NCBI GenBank assembly: GCA_030538185.1
Contig: JAUNUK010000004.1
Coordinates: 124,001-188,000 of the forward strand
DNA: 64,000 bases
Reading direction: 5' to 3'
DNA from: Actinomycetaceae bacterium
GTDB taxonomy: Bacteria > Actinomycetota > Actinomycetes > Actinomycetales > Actinomycetaceae
Positions 56,853 to 64,000 of the stretch are shown here, in pieces. The position numbers were made by a program, and so were the translations under genes. The notes under the pieces are model-generated. The model did no database searches. It was not told the DNA's origin and worked only from the letters and a program-made list of their open reading frames with translations. Positions within the stretch are counted from its first letter, which is position 1. Each line of letters begins with the position of its first letter.

Positions 56853-57770
56853 ATGAACCTTCGCGAAAAACTATCCGGCGCAATCGCCCCCGTGTTTACC
56901 CCGTTTACCGCTTCGGGCGAGGTCGACCACGAATCGCTGACGCGCATGGTGACCTGGCAGTTGGCCAACGGGTCGATTGGAATCTCGATCGGCGGGTCGA
57001 CGGGTGAGCCCTCGGCGCAGACCATTGAGGAACGCGCAAAAGCGATAGACACCGTCAAGGCAGCCCTGGCCGGGACGAACGCGGCCTTTGTGCCCGGGAC
57101 CGGCTCGGCGAAACTGGATGAAACCCTGGAGTTGACCGCACATGCGAAGAAGGTCGGCGTGGATGCGGCCTTGATCATTACGCCGTATTACGCCAGGCCA
57201 ACCCAGGAAGCGCTGTACCAGTGGTACGCCACGATTGCCCGCGAATTCCCTGACCTGCCGCTGATTGCCTACAACGTGCCCTCGCGTACCGCGGTTGAAA
57301 TGGCGCCGGAAACCTTCGCCAGGCTGTACAAGGATTTCGACAATATTGTGGGCATCAAGGAAACCACCAAGGACTTTGAGCACTTCTCGCGCACCATGCA
57401 CCTGTGTGGCCAAGACTTGCTGATGTGGTCGGGCATTGAGCTGCTGTGCATGCCCCTGATTCCGCTGGGCGGGATTGGGTTCATCTCTGCCCTATCCAAC
57501 ATCGCCCCGAGGGCGGTTGCTGACACCTATGCGGCGGCCGTTGCGGGCGACTGGGATAAGGCCCGTGAACTGCACTATGGCGTACATCCCTTGGTGGACC
57601 TGCTGTTTGTGGAAACCAACCCGGCACCCGCCAAGTGGCTCATGGAACAGCGCGGGCTGATTACTTCAGGTGCTGTGCGTTCGCCCTTGATCGGGTTGAC
57701 CGAGGCCGGGCAGGCGCGTGTGCGTGACCTGGCAGCGCAGGCCGCAGACTACCTGACACCCGTCAACTGA
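56853..57770 (+). CDS. DapA-family aldolase/lyase
   Basis: A 305-aa (beta/alpha)8 enzyme of the dihydrodipicolinate synthase/N-acetylneuraminate lyase family. Pyruvate-binding GGSTGEPS, the Tyr of YNVPSRT and the Schiff-base Lys of VGIKETTK are present. Its place in the operon, where HpaI would be expected, suggests retro-aldol cleavage of 4-hydroxy-2-oxo-heptane-1,7-dioate to pyruvate and succinate semialdehyde; a true lysine-pathway role is less likely. ACAAGAAAA precedes the ATG without a strong ribosome site; a word copy lies in the 59-nt gap (56799). Confidence 0.85.
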   Translation: MNLREKLSGAIAPVFTPFTASGEVDHESLTRMVTWQLANGSIGISIGGSTGEPSAQTIEERAKAIDTVKAALAGTNAAFVPGTGSAKLDETLELTAHAKKVGVDAALIITPYYARPTQEALYQWYATIAREFPDLPLIAYNVPSRTAVEMAPETFARLYKDFDNIVGIKETTKDFEHFSRTMHLCGQDLLMWSGIELLCMPLIPLGGIGFISALSNIAPRAVADTYAAAVAGDWDKARELHYGVHPLVDLLFVETNPAPAKWLMEQRGLITSGAVRSPLIGLTEAGQARVRDLAAQAADYLTPVN

Positions 57771-57816
57771 GCGTTGCTCGATAGCCGATAGAAGCCGAAA
57801 GTAAAAGGAGAAAGAC

Positions 57817-59352
57817 ATGACTGAGCGTCCCCAAGGCATCCCAGAACGCATCCGCCACTACATTGGTGGGCGCCTGGCCGATTCCGTGTCGGGTGAGACC
57901 TTCGATGTGCTGACACCCGAGACCAACGAGGTTTATGTGCAGGCCGCTTCGGGCGATAAGGCTGATATTGACCTGGCGGTGGCAGCCGCCCGCAAGGCCT
58001 TTGACGAAGGCCCGTGGCCTGCCATGAAACCCCGTGAACGCTGGCGCATCCTCAACCGCATCGCCGATGAAATCGAGTCACGCGACGCCGAGCTGGCCGC
58101 TATGGAGTCCTTTGACACGGGCCTGCCCATCACGCAGGCACGTGGCCAGGCCAGAAGAGCCGCCGAAAACTTCCGCTTCTTCGCAGATTTGATCGTCGCC
58201 CAAAGAGACGAGGCATACAAGGTCCCGGGCATGCAGATCAACTACGTCAACCGCAAACCCGTGGGAGTGGCCGGCCTGATCACCCCGTGGAACACGCCCT
58301 TCATGCTGGAATCCTGGAAACTGGCTCCCGCCTTGGCCTCCGGCTGCACGGTCGTCTTAAAACCTGCAGAGTTCACGCCACTATCGGCCTCCCTTTGGGT
58401 AGAGATTTTCGAGGCAGCAGGCCTTCCCGAGGGCGTCTTCAACATGGTGCACGGCTACGGAGAGACTGCTGGCGACTCCCTGGTCAAACACGTGGATGTC
58501 AACCTGATTTCCTTCACTGGTGAGACCACGACGGGTCAGCTGATCTTCTCGAACTGTTCAGCGACCCTGAAGGGCATGTCGATGGAGCTGGGAGGCAAAT
58601 CGCCTGCCGTCATCTTTGACGACGCCGATTTCGAGGCTGCCCTTGATTCCACGCTGTTCGGCGTGTTTTCTTTGAACGGCGAACGTTGCACTGCTTCGTC
58701 TAGGATTTTGGTGCAGCGCGGGATCTATGACCGCTTCGTCGAGGCCTACGCCGCGCGCGCTGCAAAGGTCAAGGTAGGAAAGCCCTCGGACCCGACAACC
58801 GAACTGGGCGCCTTGGTCCACCCCGAACATTACGACCGCGTCATGGGCTATGTCGCCCTCGGCAAATCTGAAGGTCGCTTGGTCGCCGGAGGTTCACGCC
58901 CAGCCGAATTCCCGGAAGGAAACTACCTGGAACCAACCGTCTTTGCCGACGTGCCGCGCACCGCGCGCATTTTCCAGGAGGAAATCTTTGGTCCCGTCGT
59001 GGCGATTACGCCTTTCGACACGGAGGAAGAGGCCGTCGAACTGGCCAATGACGTGAAATATGGGCTGGCGGCCTACGTGTGGACCTCTGATTTGCGTCGC
59101 GCGCATTCGGTGGCGCATCGCATAGAGGCCGGGATGGTCTGGCTGAACTCGCATAATGTGCGCGACCTGCGTTCACCTTTTGGTGGCGTGAAGGCCTCTG
59201 GCCTGGGCAATGAGGGCGGGTACCGCTCCATCGATTTCTACACCGAATCGCAGGCCGTGCACGTCACCTTGGGTGATGTTCACACGACGCGTTTCGGGGC
59301 AACTGGGTATTCCGAGGCCGACCCGGCGCTCGGTCACCTGGGCGGCAAATAA
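57817..59352 (+). CDS. hpaE: 5-carboxymethyl-2-hydroxymuconate semialdehyde dehydrogenase
   Basis: A 511-aa NAD-dependent aldehyde dehydrogenase. PWNTPFMLESWKLAPAL, the NAD loop FTGETTTGQLI, the catalytic Glu in MELGGKSPAV and the Cys in NGERCTASS are present. In the pathway it oxidises the ring-cleavage product. AAAGGAGAAAG precedes the ATG. The gene lies directly before hpaD and after the aldolase; spacing 46 and 98 nt. Other aldehyde substrates cannot be excluded, but context makes HpaE the best call. Confidence 0.9.
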   Translation: MTERPQGIPERIRHYIGGRLADSVSGETFDVLTPETNEVYVQAASGDKADIDLAVAAARKAFDEGPWPAMKPRERWRILNRIADEIESRDAELAAMESFDTGLPITQARGQARRAAENFRFFADLIVAQRDEAYKVPGMQINYVNRKPVGVAGLITPWNTPFMLESWKLAPALASGCTVVLKPAEFTPLSASLWVEIFEAAGLPEGVFNMVHGYGETAGDSLVKHVDVNLISFTGETTTGQLIFSNCSATLKGMSMELGGKSPAVIFDDADFEAALDSTLFGVFSLNGERCTASSRILVQRGIYDRFVEAYAARAAKVKVGKPSDPTTELGALVHPEHYDRVMGYVALGKSEGRLVAGGSRPAEFPEGNYLEPTVFADVPRTARIFQEEIFGPVVAITPFDTEEEAVELANDVKYGLAAYVWTSDLRRAHSVAHRIEAGMVWLNSHNVRDLRSPFGGVKASGLGNEGGYRSIDFYTESQAVHVTLGDVHTTRFGATGYSEADPALGHLGGK

Positions 59353-59450
59353 GGGCTTGTCTTCTTGAGCAAGTGAGCAAGTAGAGCCACACAACTGAAT
59401 AACCGAACAACTGGATAACTGGAGAACACAACAATACAAAGGAGTACAAC

Positions 59451-60521
59451 ATGTCTGTCATCCCCAAGCCTTCTGTTCCGGCACCCAATATCATCCGATG
59501 TGCGTCGATGGAACTGGTCGTTACCGACCTGGCCAAGTCGCGCGAGTTTTACGTCGACGTGTTGGGTCTGGTTGTGACCGAGGAAGATGAAAACGCTATC
59601 TACCTGCGGTCTTTGGAAGAGTTCATCCACCACAACCTGATCTTGCGCAAGGGCCCCGTGGCGGCTGTTGCGGCGTTTTCTTACCGCGTGGCTTCGCCAG
59701 AGGACGTGGACTTGGCCGAGGCCTACTACAAGGAACTGGGTTGCCGCGTGGAGCGCAAGAAGGACGGCTTCGTCAAGGGCGTGGGAGACTCTGTGCGCGT
59801 GGAAGACCCTCTGGGCTTCCCCTTCGAGTTCTTCTACGAGGTCGACCACGTCGAGCGTCTGGTGTGGAACTACGAGCGTCACAGCGCGGGCGCCCTGGTG
59901 CGTCTGGACCACTTCAACCAGGTCACCCCGGATGTGCCACGCGGACGCAAGTACTTTGTGGACCTGGGCTTCAGGGTTACCGAGGACATTAAAGACGACG
60001 CGGGCGTGACCTATGCCGCCTGGGTGGCGCGCAAGGCCACCGTGCACGATACGGCCTTGACGGGTGGCGATGGGCCTCGCATGCACCACGTGGCTTTCTC
60101 AACCCATGAAAAGCACAACATCTTGTACATCTGCGACAAGCTGGGGGCCCTGCGCATTTCGGATCGCATTGAGCGCGGACCTGGGCGTCATGGCGTGTCC
60201 AACGCCTTCTACCTGTACCTGCGCGACCCAGATGGTCACCGCGTAGAGATCTACACGCAGGACTACTACACGGGCGACCCCGACAACCCGACCGTGACCT
60301 GGGACGTCCACGATAACCAGCGCCGTGACTGGTGGGGCAACCCCGTTGTGCCTTCGTGGTACACGGATGCCTCGCGGGTCTTGGACCTGGACGGGAATCT
60401 GAAAGAGATCGTCAAGCGTGAAGAACCTTCGGAACTTGAGGCAACCATCGGAGCTGATGGGTTCTCTTACACCCGCAAGGGCGATAAGGAACAGGGCTTC
60501 AAGCTGGGTAACACGCTGTGA
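59451..60521 (+). CDS. hpaD: 3,4-dihydroxyphenylacetate 2,3-dioxygenase (homoprotocatechuate 2,3-dioxygenase)
   Basis: A 356-aa type I extradiol dioxygenase, two vicinal-oxygen-chelate modules. It closely follows the Brevibacterium fuscum Fe enzyme and the Arthrobacter Mn enzyme: MELVVTDLAKSREFYVDVLG, metal ligands in LVRLDHFNQVTPD (His), RMHHVAFSTHEKHN (His) and HRVEIYTQDYY (Glu), and the hallmark TWDVHDNQRRDWWGNPVVP. It opens the ring of homoprotocatechuate between C2 and C3. AAAGGAG precedes the ATG. Last enzyme gene before a terminator. Fe versus Mn use cannot be read from sequence. Confidence 0.96.
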   Translation: MSVIPKPSVPAPNIIRCASMELVVTDLAKSREFYVDVLGLVVTEEDENAIYLRSLEEFIHHNLILRKGPVAAVAAFSYRVASPEDVDLAEAYYKELGCRVERKKDGFVKGVGDSVRVEDPLGFPFEFFYEVDHVERLVWNYERHSAGALVRLDHFNQVTPDVPRGRKYFVDLGFRVTEDIKDDAGVTYAAWVARKATVHDTALTGGDGPRMHHVAFSTHEKHNILYICDKLGALRISDRIERGPGRHGVSNAFYLYLRDPDGHRVEIYTQDYYTGDPDNPTVTWDVHDNQRRDWWGNPVVPSWYTDASRVLDLDGNLKEIVKREEPSELEATIGADGFSYTRKGDKEQGFKLGNTL

Positions 60522-60581
60522 GTCAGGCTTAGACGCTTGAGGGCGACCCTATAGTTGACCCTTACAGGTCTAAGGAAACCC

Positions 60582-60617
60582 AATGTGGGGTGGGCTAATG
60601 TCAGTCCACCCCACATT
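60582..60617 (+). terminator. Terminator between hpaD and the GntR gene
   Basis: A perfect 12-bp stem, AATGTGGGGTGG (60582-60593) with CCACCCCACATT (60606-60617), with a 12-nt loop; TTGTATAT follows. The T-run is short but the stem is strong. Confidence 0.8.
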
Positions 60618-60661
60618 TGTATATAGAATCAATACGGTTTTTCATATGTCAGGAGACGCGC

Positions 60662-61318
60662 ATGACCCCTTCCAAATCCGAGATGGTTTATCAGGAGTTG
60701 CGTTCACGCGTAATGGACGGGCGTTATGTGCCAGGTTTTCGAATCGTCCTGGGTGATGTCGCAAAAGAATTGAGCGTGTCCGTCGTACCTGTTCGCGAGG
60801 CCTTACGCCGACTTGAAGCAGAACGAATGATCACCTTCACCACCAATGTGGGAGCACAGGTGGCCTCCATCGATGTCAATGACTATTCAGAATCCATGCA
60901 GGTGCTGGCGATGATGGAGGGGGTCGCCACGGCGATTGCGGCTGAACACATCAGCGACGAACAGCTGGGCAGGGCGGCTGAAGTCAACGACCAGCTTCGC
61001 GCCTTGGCCCTGAGTGACTCTTTCGACCCGCACTTGTTTACGCAGCTCAATAATCGTTTTCATGAGATCATCTGTGGGCCTTGCGACAACGCACACCTCA
61101 TGGAGCTTCTGCGTGACGAGTGGGGTCGCGTGGCCGTCATCCGCCGCAATGTTTTCGCCTTCGAGCCTGTGCGCTCGGAAAAGTCCGTAGCAGAACACGA
61201 CCACATTTTGGGACTGATCCGCGCACGTGCGCCCTTCGCCGAAATCGAGGAAGCGGCGCGCAGACACAAGCTACGAACCCGCCGCGAGTTCGTAGAATCT
61301 CCCCCACCCCCGCGCTGA
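60662..61318 (+). CDS. GntR-family (FadR/FCD type) transcriptional regulator
   Basis: A 218-aa protein starting at ATG 60662 (MTPSKSEMVYQELR), with AGGAG upstream; a TTG 45 bases earlier is not needed. Residues 1-70 are the GntR winged helix (LGDVAKELSVSVVPVREALRRLE). Residues ~80-205 are the FCD effector domain, with metal/ligand residues in QLNNRFHEIICG and AEHDHILGLI. It most likely senses a pathway acid and represses the cluster via the palindromes at 53403 and 53655. A related TTTGTATATAGAA lies just upstream. Its stop lies inside repeat copy 3. Confidence 0.88.
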   Translation: MTPSKSEMVYQELRSRVMDGRYVPGFRIVLGDVAKELSVSVVPVREALRRLEAERMITFTTNVGAQVASIDVNDYSESMQVLAMMEGVATAIAAEHISDEQLGRAAEVNDQLRALALSDSFDPHLFTQLNNRFHEIICGPCDNAHLMELLRDEWGRVAVIRRNVFAFEPVRSEKSVAEHDHILGLIRARAPFAEIEEAARRHKLRTRREFVESPPPPR

Positions 61319-61401
61319 GCGTATCGGTCGTGTCGTGACTGTGTCGGTGGGAGGCGTTCCGGGCAATACAGTCAGGACCTCACCGATACAGTCGGCACAA
61401 G
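61314..61401. repeat. Inverted-end repeat element, copy 3 of 3
   Basis: An 88-bp element with GCTGAGCGTATCGGTCGTG at one end and CACCGATACAGTCGGC at the other. It lies between convergent genes and supplies the stop codon of both: TGA of the GntR gene (61316-61318) and the last ~9 residues (VPTVSVRS) and stop of the helicase. Confidence 0.88.
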
Positions 61402-63897
61402 GGTTGACAGGATGTGCTTGGCGCCTAGTTTGTGTAGGGGCTCGTTGGCGTTTCCGCACTTGGGGGACTGGATGCAGCTGGGACAACCTTCGGCGCAGGG
61501 GCACTGGGTTACAACCTGGCGTGTCGCCTCCACCCAGGTTTCCACCTCGCGATACGCCCTCGCACAATAGCCAGCCCCTCCCTGGGGACCGTCGTAAATA
61601 AAGATTGTCGCCTGCCCCGTACCGGGATGCCAGGCGGCCGACAGGCCCCCAATGTCCCATCTGTCGCAGGTCGCAATCAAAGGCAGCATCCCGATCATGG
61701 CGTGTTCGGCCGCATGCAGGGCACCTGCAACAGTGTCTGGCCCATCCAGGTTTGCGTCCTTCCTGACCTGCGCAATCACGGCGTCCGGGTATGTGAACCA
61801 CACGGCCTGAGTGTTCAGGGTCCTGGGCGGCTGATCAACGGGGTAACTTCCGACTATCTCCATGCCGGGCGCGCGCAGCAGCTGATAACTCTCTAACTGG
61901 GTGACGACCTGCACGTTTCCAAAGTGGATGCGCACGCCGCCGGGTAGGTCACGCGCGTGTTGCACACCCTGAATCGTGACGTCCTTGAAATCCTTAGGCC
62001 TCGTTCGCCACTTCGGCTTGCACGGCGCGACCGTAATAACGGGGCCTTCGCGGTGCTTTACGGTAAAGGTCTGGCCCTGGTGCACGTAAATTGCCCCTGT
62101 GAACAGCGCAAAGAACGCGCCTTCTTCGTCAACATCACCCAAGATCCGCCCGGTGCCTTCTTCGACCAACTGGATGCTTCCGCCGCTGCCACGCAGGTCC
62201 ACCAGTTGATGCGGGTTCTCAGGGCGGGTCGCATTCCAAAACCACCCCTGTGGCCTGGGAGTTAGCAGCCCCCGTTGTTCCAACACACGCACCAGCTGCG
62301 GGATATTGTCCGCATCATTTTCTATTTCCGAGGACGGAAAGAATAAAGCCAGGTCCTTGGAGGTTAGTGGGGACTCTTTAGCTGCCGCGCACAGTTGAGG
62401 GGCCAAAACGTAGGGGTTGCTCGGGTCAAAAATAGTCTCTTCAACCCCCTTGAGTAGCTCTTTCGGGTGGTGTGCGAGGTACTGATCCAAGGGGTTCTCA
62501 CTGGCCACGAAGACGGCAATCCCGGATGCTCCTGCCCTGCCTGCGCGCCCGGCCTGTTGTCTCAGGGAGGCTCGCGTACCAGGGAAGCCGCAGGAGACGA
62601 CTGCATCCAGGCCGCCGATGTCCACCCCGAGTTCAAGGGCGGAAGTCGAGGCCAGGGCACGAATCGCACCGTCATTGATTGCCGCTTCGAGTTCGCGGCG
62701 TTCTTCTGGCAGGTAGCCGCCGCGGTAGGCGGCAACTGGCAGCTGGGAAGCCTGGCGCTGCCCATAACGTCGCTCGATTTCCAACTCGGTTGCCTGCGCC
62801 AGAGCCTCGGCACCTGCGCGCGCACCAATAAAGGACAACACCCTGGCCCCAAGACCTACGAACAAGGCCGTCACCAGGGCGGATTCTCGGATGGAGGAAA
62901 TGCGCTTGGGTTTCAGTTCCACGGCTTCAAGGTCCGCGACCTTATCAAGGGTTGTAGGCGTGGGTGTTGGTGTCTCGGATCCAGTTTGTCCCTCTAACCA
63001 GGGGTCATCGGCTGGCCTGTCCCACATGGACTCGGCTTCTTCTCCGTCTGCACCCTCACCCGTCGGGATGAATCCGGGCTGCCAGCGCACGAAAAACTGT
63101 TGCCCCCTGGCCGAACCGTCCTCGGAAATGACTGTGATGGAATCGGGCGGGACACCTAGCAGCCTGCCCGCGAAATCCTCAGGATTGGCCATAGTGGCGG
63201 AGAGCATGGCGATGGTGGGGCGCGAACCGTAGAGGGCGGCCAGGCGTAGGAGTCTGCGCAGGACCAGGGCCACGCCCGCGCCAAACGTTCCTTTGTAGGT
63301 GTGGACCTCGTCCAAGATGATGTAGCGCAGGCCGCGCAAGAAGCGTCCCCAACGTTCATGACCTGGAAGGATGCCGTAGTGCAGCATGTCCGGGTTGGTG
63401 ACGATAACATCGGCATGAGCGCGCGCCCAGGCCTTCGCGCCCGATTCGGTGTCGCCGTCCACCTGGCCGACTCGCACGCCAGATTCGGCTGCCGCCAGCA
63501 GCGTTTCCAGGGCCTTCACCTGGTCGGTTGCCAGGGCTTTCGTCGGTGCCATGTAGAGGACCGCCGACCTGGCCTCATGCCAGGGCTCGCGTCCTTCTTG
63601 GGGACACAAAGAGTTCAAGGCTGGCGCCCATGCGGCGAGGGACTTGCCGGAGCCTGTGCCGGTGCAGATCAGGGTGTGGTGCCCGGCATGCAAGGCCTCG
63701 GCTGCTTGAACCTGGTGCGACCAGGGGGTTTCTACGCCCAAGGTCTGCCACGCGTGGATCAGGCCGGGGTCCAACCAGGCGGGCCACGGTGCTCGTTCAC
63801 CTGGGGTTTCGGGAATGTGGGTGACGCCAATCAGGCGTTCTTGGGCTGTGGCGTGATCGATTTCTTCCAGGGCATGTAATAGCTGTTCAGCAAGCAC
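61372..63897 (-). CDS. Hrq1/MrfA-type DEAD/DEAH helicase with DUF1998 domain
   Basis: An 841-aa superfamily 2 helicase. Walker A is ICTGTGSGKSLAAW (~76-88), followed by the Ia motif MAPTKALA, DEVH in IILDEVHTYKG, SAT in MLSATMANPEDF, and motifs in TSALELGVDIGGLD and RQQAGRAGRAG. The C-terminal DUF1998/MZB region has four clustered Cys (CPCAEGCPSCIQSPKCGN) for zinc, as in Bacillus MrfA and yeast Hrq1, which act in DNA crosslink repair. GTG start at 63897, preceded by GAGGGCGG, which is itself part of a dispersed-word copy (63905), so here the word may serve as ribosome site. The C-terminal tip is repeat-encoded. Confidence 0.93.
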   Translation of the reverse strand: MLAEQLLHALEEIDHATAQERLIGVTHIPETPGERAPWPAWLDPGLIHAWQTLGVETPWSHQVQAAEALHAGHHTLICTGTGSGKSLAAWAPALNSLCPQEGREPWHEARSAVLYMAPTKALATDQVKALETLLAAAESGVRVGQVDGDTESGAKAWARAHADVIVTNPDMLHYGILPGHERWGRFLRGLRYIILDEVHTYKGTFGAGVALVLRRLLRLAALYGSRPTIAMLSATMANPEDFAGRLLGVPPDSITVISEDGSARGQQFFVRWQPGFIPTGEGADGEEAESMWDRPADDPWLEGQTGSETPTPTPTTLDKVADLEAVELKPKRISSIRESALVTALFVGLGARVLSFIGARAGAEALAQATELEIERRYGQRQASQLPVAAYRGGYLPEERRELEAAINDGAIRALASTSALELGVDIGGLDAVVSCGFPGTRASLRQQAGRAGRAGASGIAVFVASENPLDQYLAHHPKELLKGVEETIFDPSNPYVLAPQLCAAAKESPLTSKDLALFFPSSEIENDADNIPQLVRVLEQRGLLTPRPQGWFWNATRPENPHQLVDLRGSGGSIQLVEEGTGRILGDVDEEGAFFALFTGAIYVHQGQTFTVKHREGPVITVAPCKPKWRTRPKDFKDVTIQGVQHARDLPGGVRIHFGNVQVVTQLESYQLLRAPGMEIVGSYPVDQPPRTLNTQAVWFTYPDAVIAQVRKDANLDGPDTVAGALHAAEHAMIGMLPLIATCDRWDIGGLSAAWHPGTGQATIFIYDGPQGGAGYCARAYREVETWVEATRQVVTQCPCAEGCPSCIQSPKCGNANEPLHKLGAKHILSTLVPTVSVRS

Positions 63898-63934
63898 AAC
63901 GCACCGCCCTCGGAAATGAAAAAGGAAACGTGAG

Positions 63935-64000
63935 CTATTGGGCCGATCCGGAGTTGGCGTAATCCTCGAGAGCTTTCCAATCCATATCTGAAAGCTGAGT
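63935..64000 (-). CDS. 3' end of an unidentified gene
   Basis: An open minus-strand frame enters from the right edge and stops at TAG 63935-63937, leaving 21 visible residues ending DYANSGSAQ. The composition is protein-like and it lies 37 nt upstream of the helicase start in the same direction, so an operon is likely. It is too short to identify. Confidence 0.45.
   Translation of the reverse strand, partial: TQLSDMDWKALEDYANSGSAQ

Overview
The window reads as chromosome of a motile, probably facultatively anaerobic Gram-positive actinobacterium, most likely in or near the Actinomycetaceae. Reasons: moderately high GC; actinobacterial signature genes (GTP-type PEP carboxykinase, topoisomerase I with a Lys/Ala-rich tail, LppM-like lipoprotein, HemK-like methyltransferase with an apparently leaderless mRNA, variant leucine-rich-repeat membrane proteins); an oxygen-independent class III ribonucleotide reductase; and six chemoreceptor genes. 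No tRNA, rRNA, CRISPR array, insertion sequence or prophage was found.

Layout. 0-9.5 kb: 3' part of a thioester-domain surface adhesin, purA, a chemoreceptor, an LppM-like lipoprotein and pckG. 9.5-15 kb: two tandem chemoreceptors and a secreted CAP-domain protein. 15-26.4 kb: topA, a small disordered protein, a HemK-like methyltransferase, a membrane-anchored amidase, two tandem LRV-repeat membrane proteins and transaldolase. 26.5-28.1 kb: a type IV (AbiEi/AbiEii) toxin-antitoxin operon with a palindromic operator over a leaderless promoter. 28.2-32.3 kb: a trpE-trpG-trpB-trpA operon without trpD, trpC or trpF. 32.4-42.5 kb: a DUF554 membrane protein, three more chemoreceptors (one soluble with a PAS domain), nrdDG with paired NrdR boxes, a CDF metal exporter and a YbaK-like deacylase. 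42.6-46.4 kb: a sugar ABC importer without its ATPase, plus a YesL-like gene. 46.7-51.3 kb: a short-chain dehydrogenase, a candidate structured small RNA, a CapA-like lipoprotein, an orphan DNA adenine methylase and a PAP2 phosphatase. 51.4-61.3 kb: a GntR-controlled homoprotocatechuate (3,4-dihydroxyphenylacetate) meta-cleavage cluster. 61.4-63.9 kb: an Hrq1/MrfA-type helicase, then the 3' tip of one more gene.

Two repeat families overlie this. The first is a 13-base word, 5'-ATT(T/G)CCGAGGGCG-3'. Its 9-base core occurs 42 times by hand count in 64 kb, where about one is expected. It occurs on both strands, in genes (several reading frames) and between genes, sometimes as inverted pairs. That is how DNA-uptake or other genome-signature words behave, and it is the strongest unexplained signal here. 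The second is an ~88-bp element with inverted ends (GCTGACTGTATCGGT), present three times, always at the 3' end of at least one gene.
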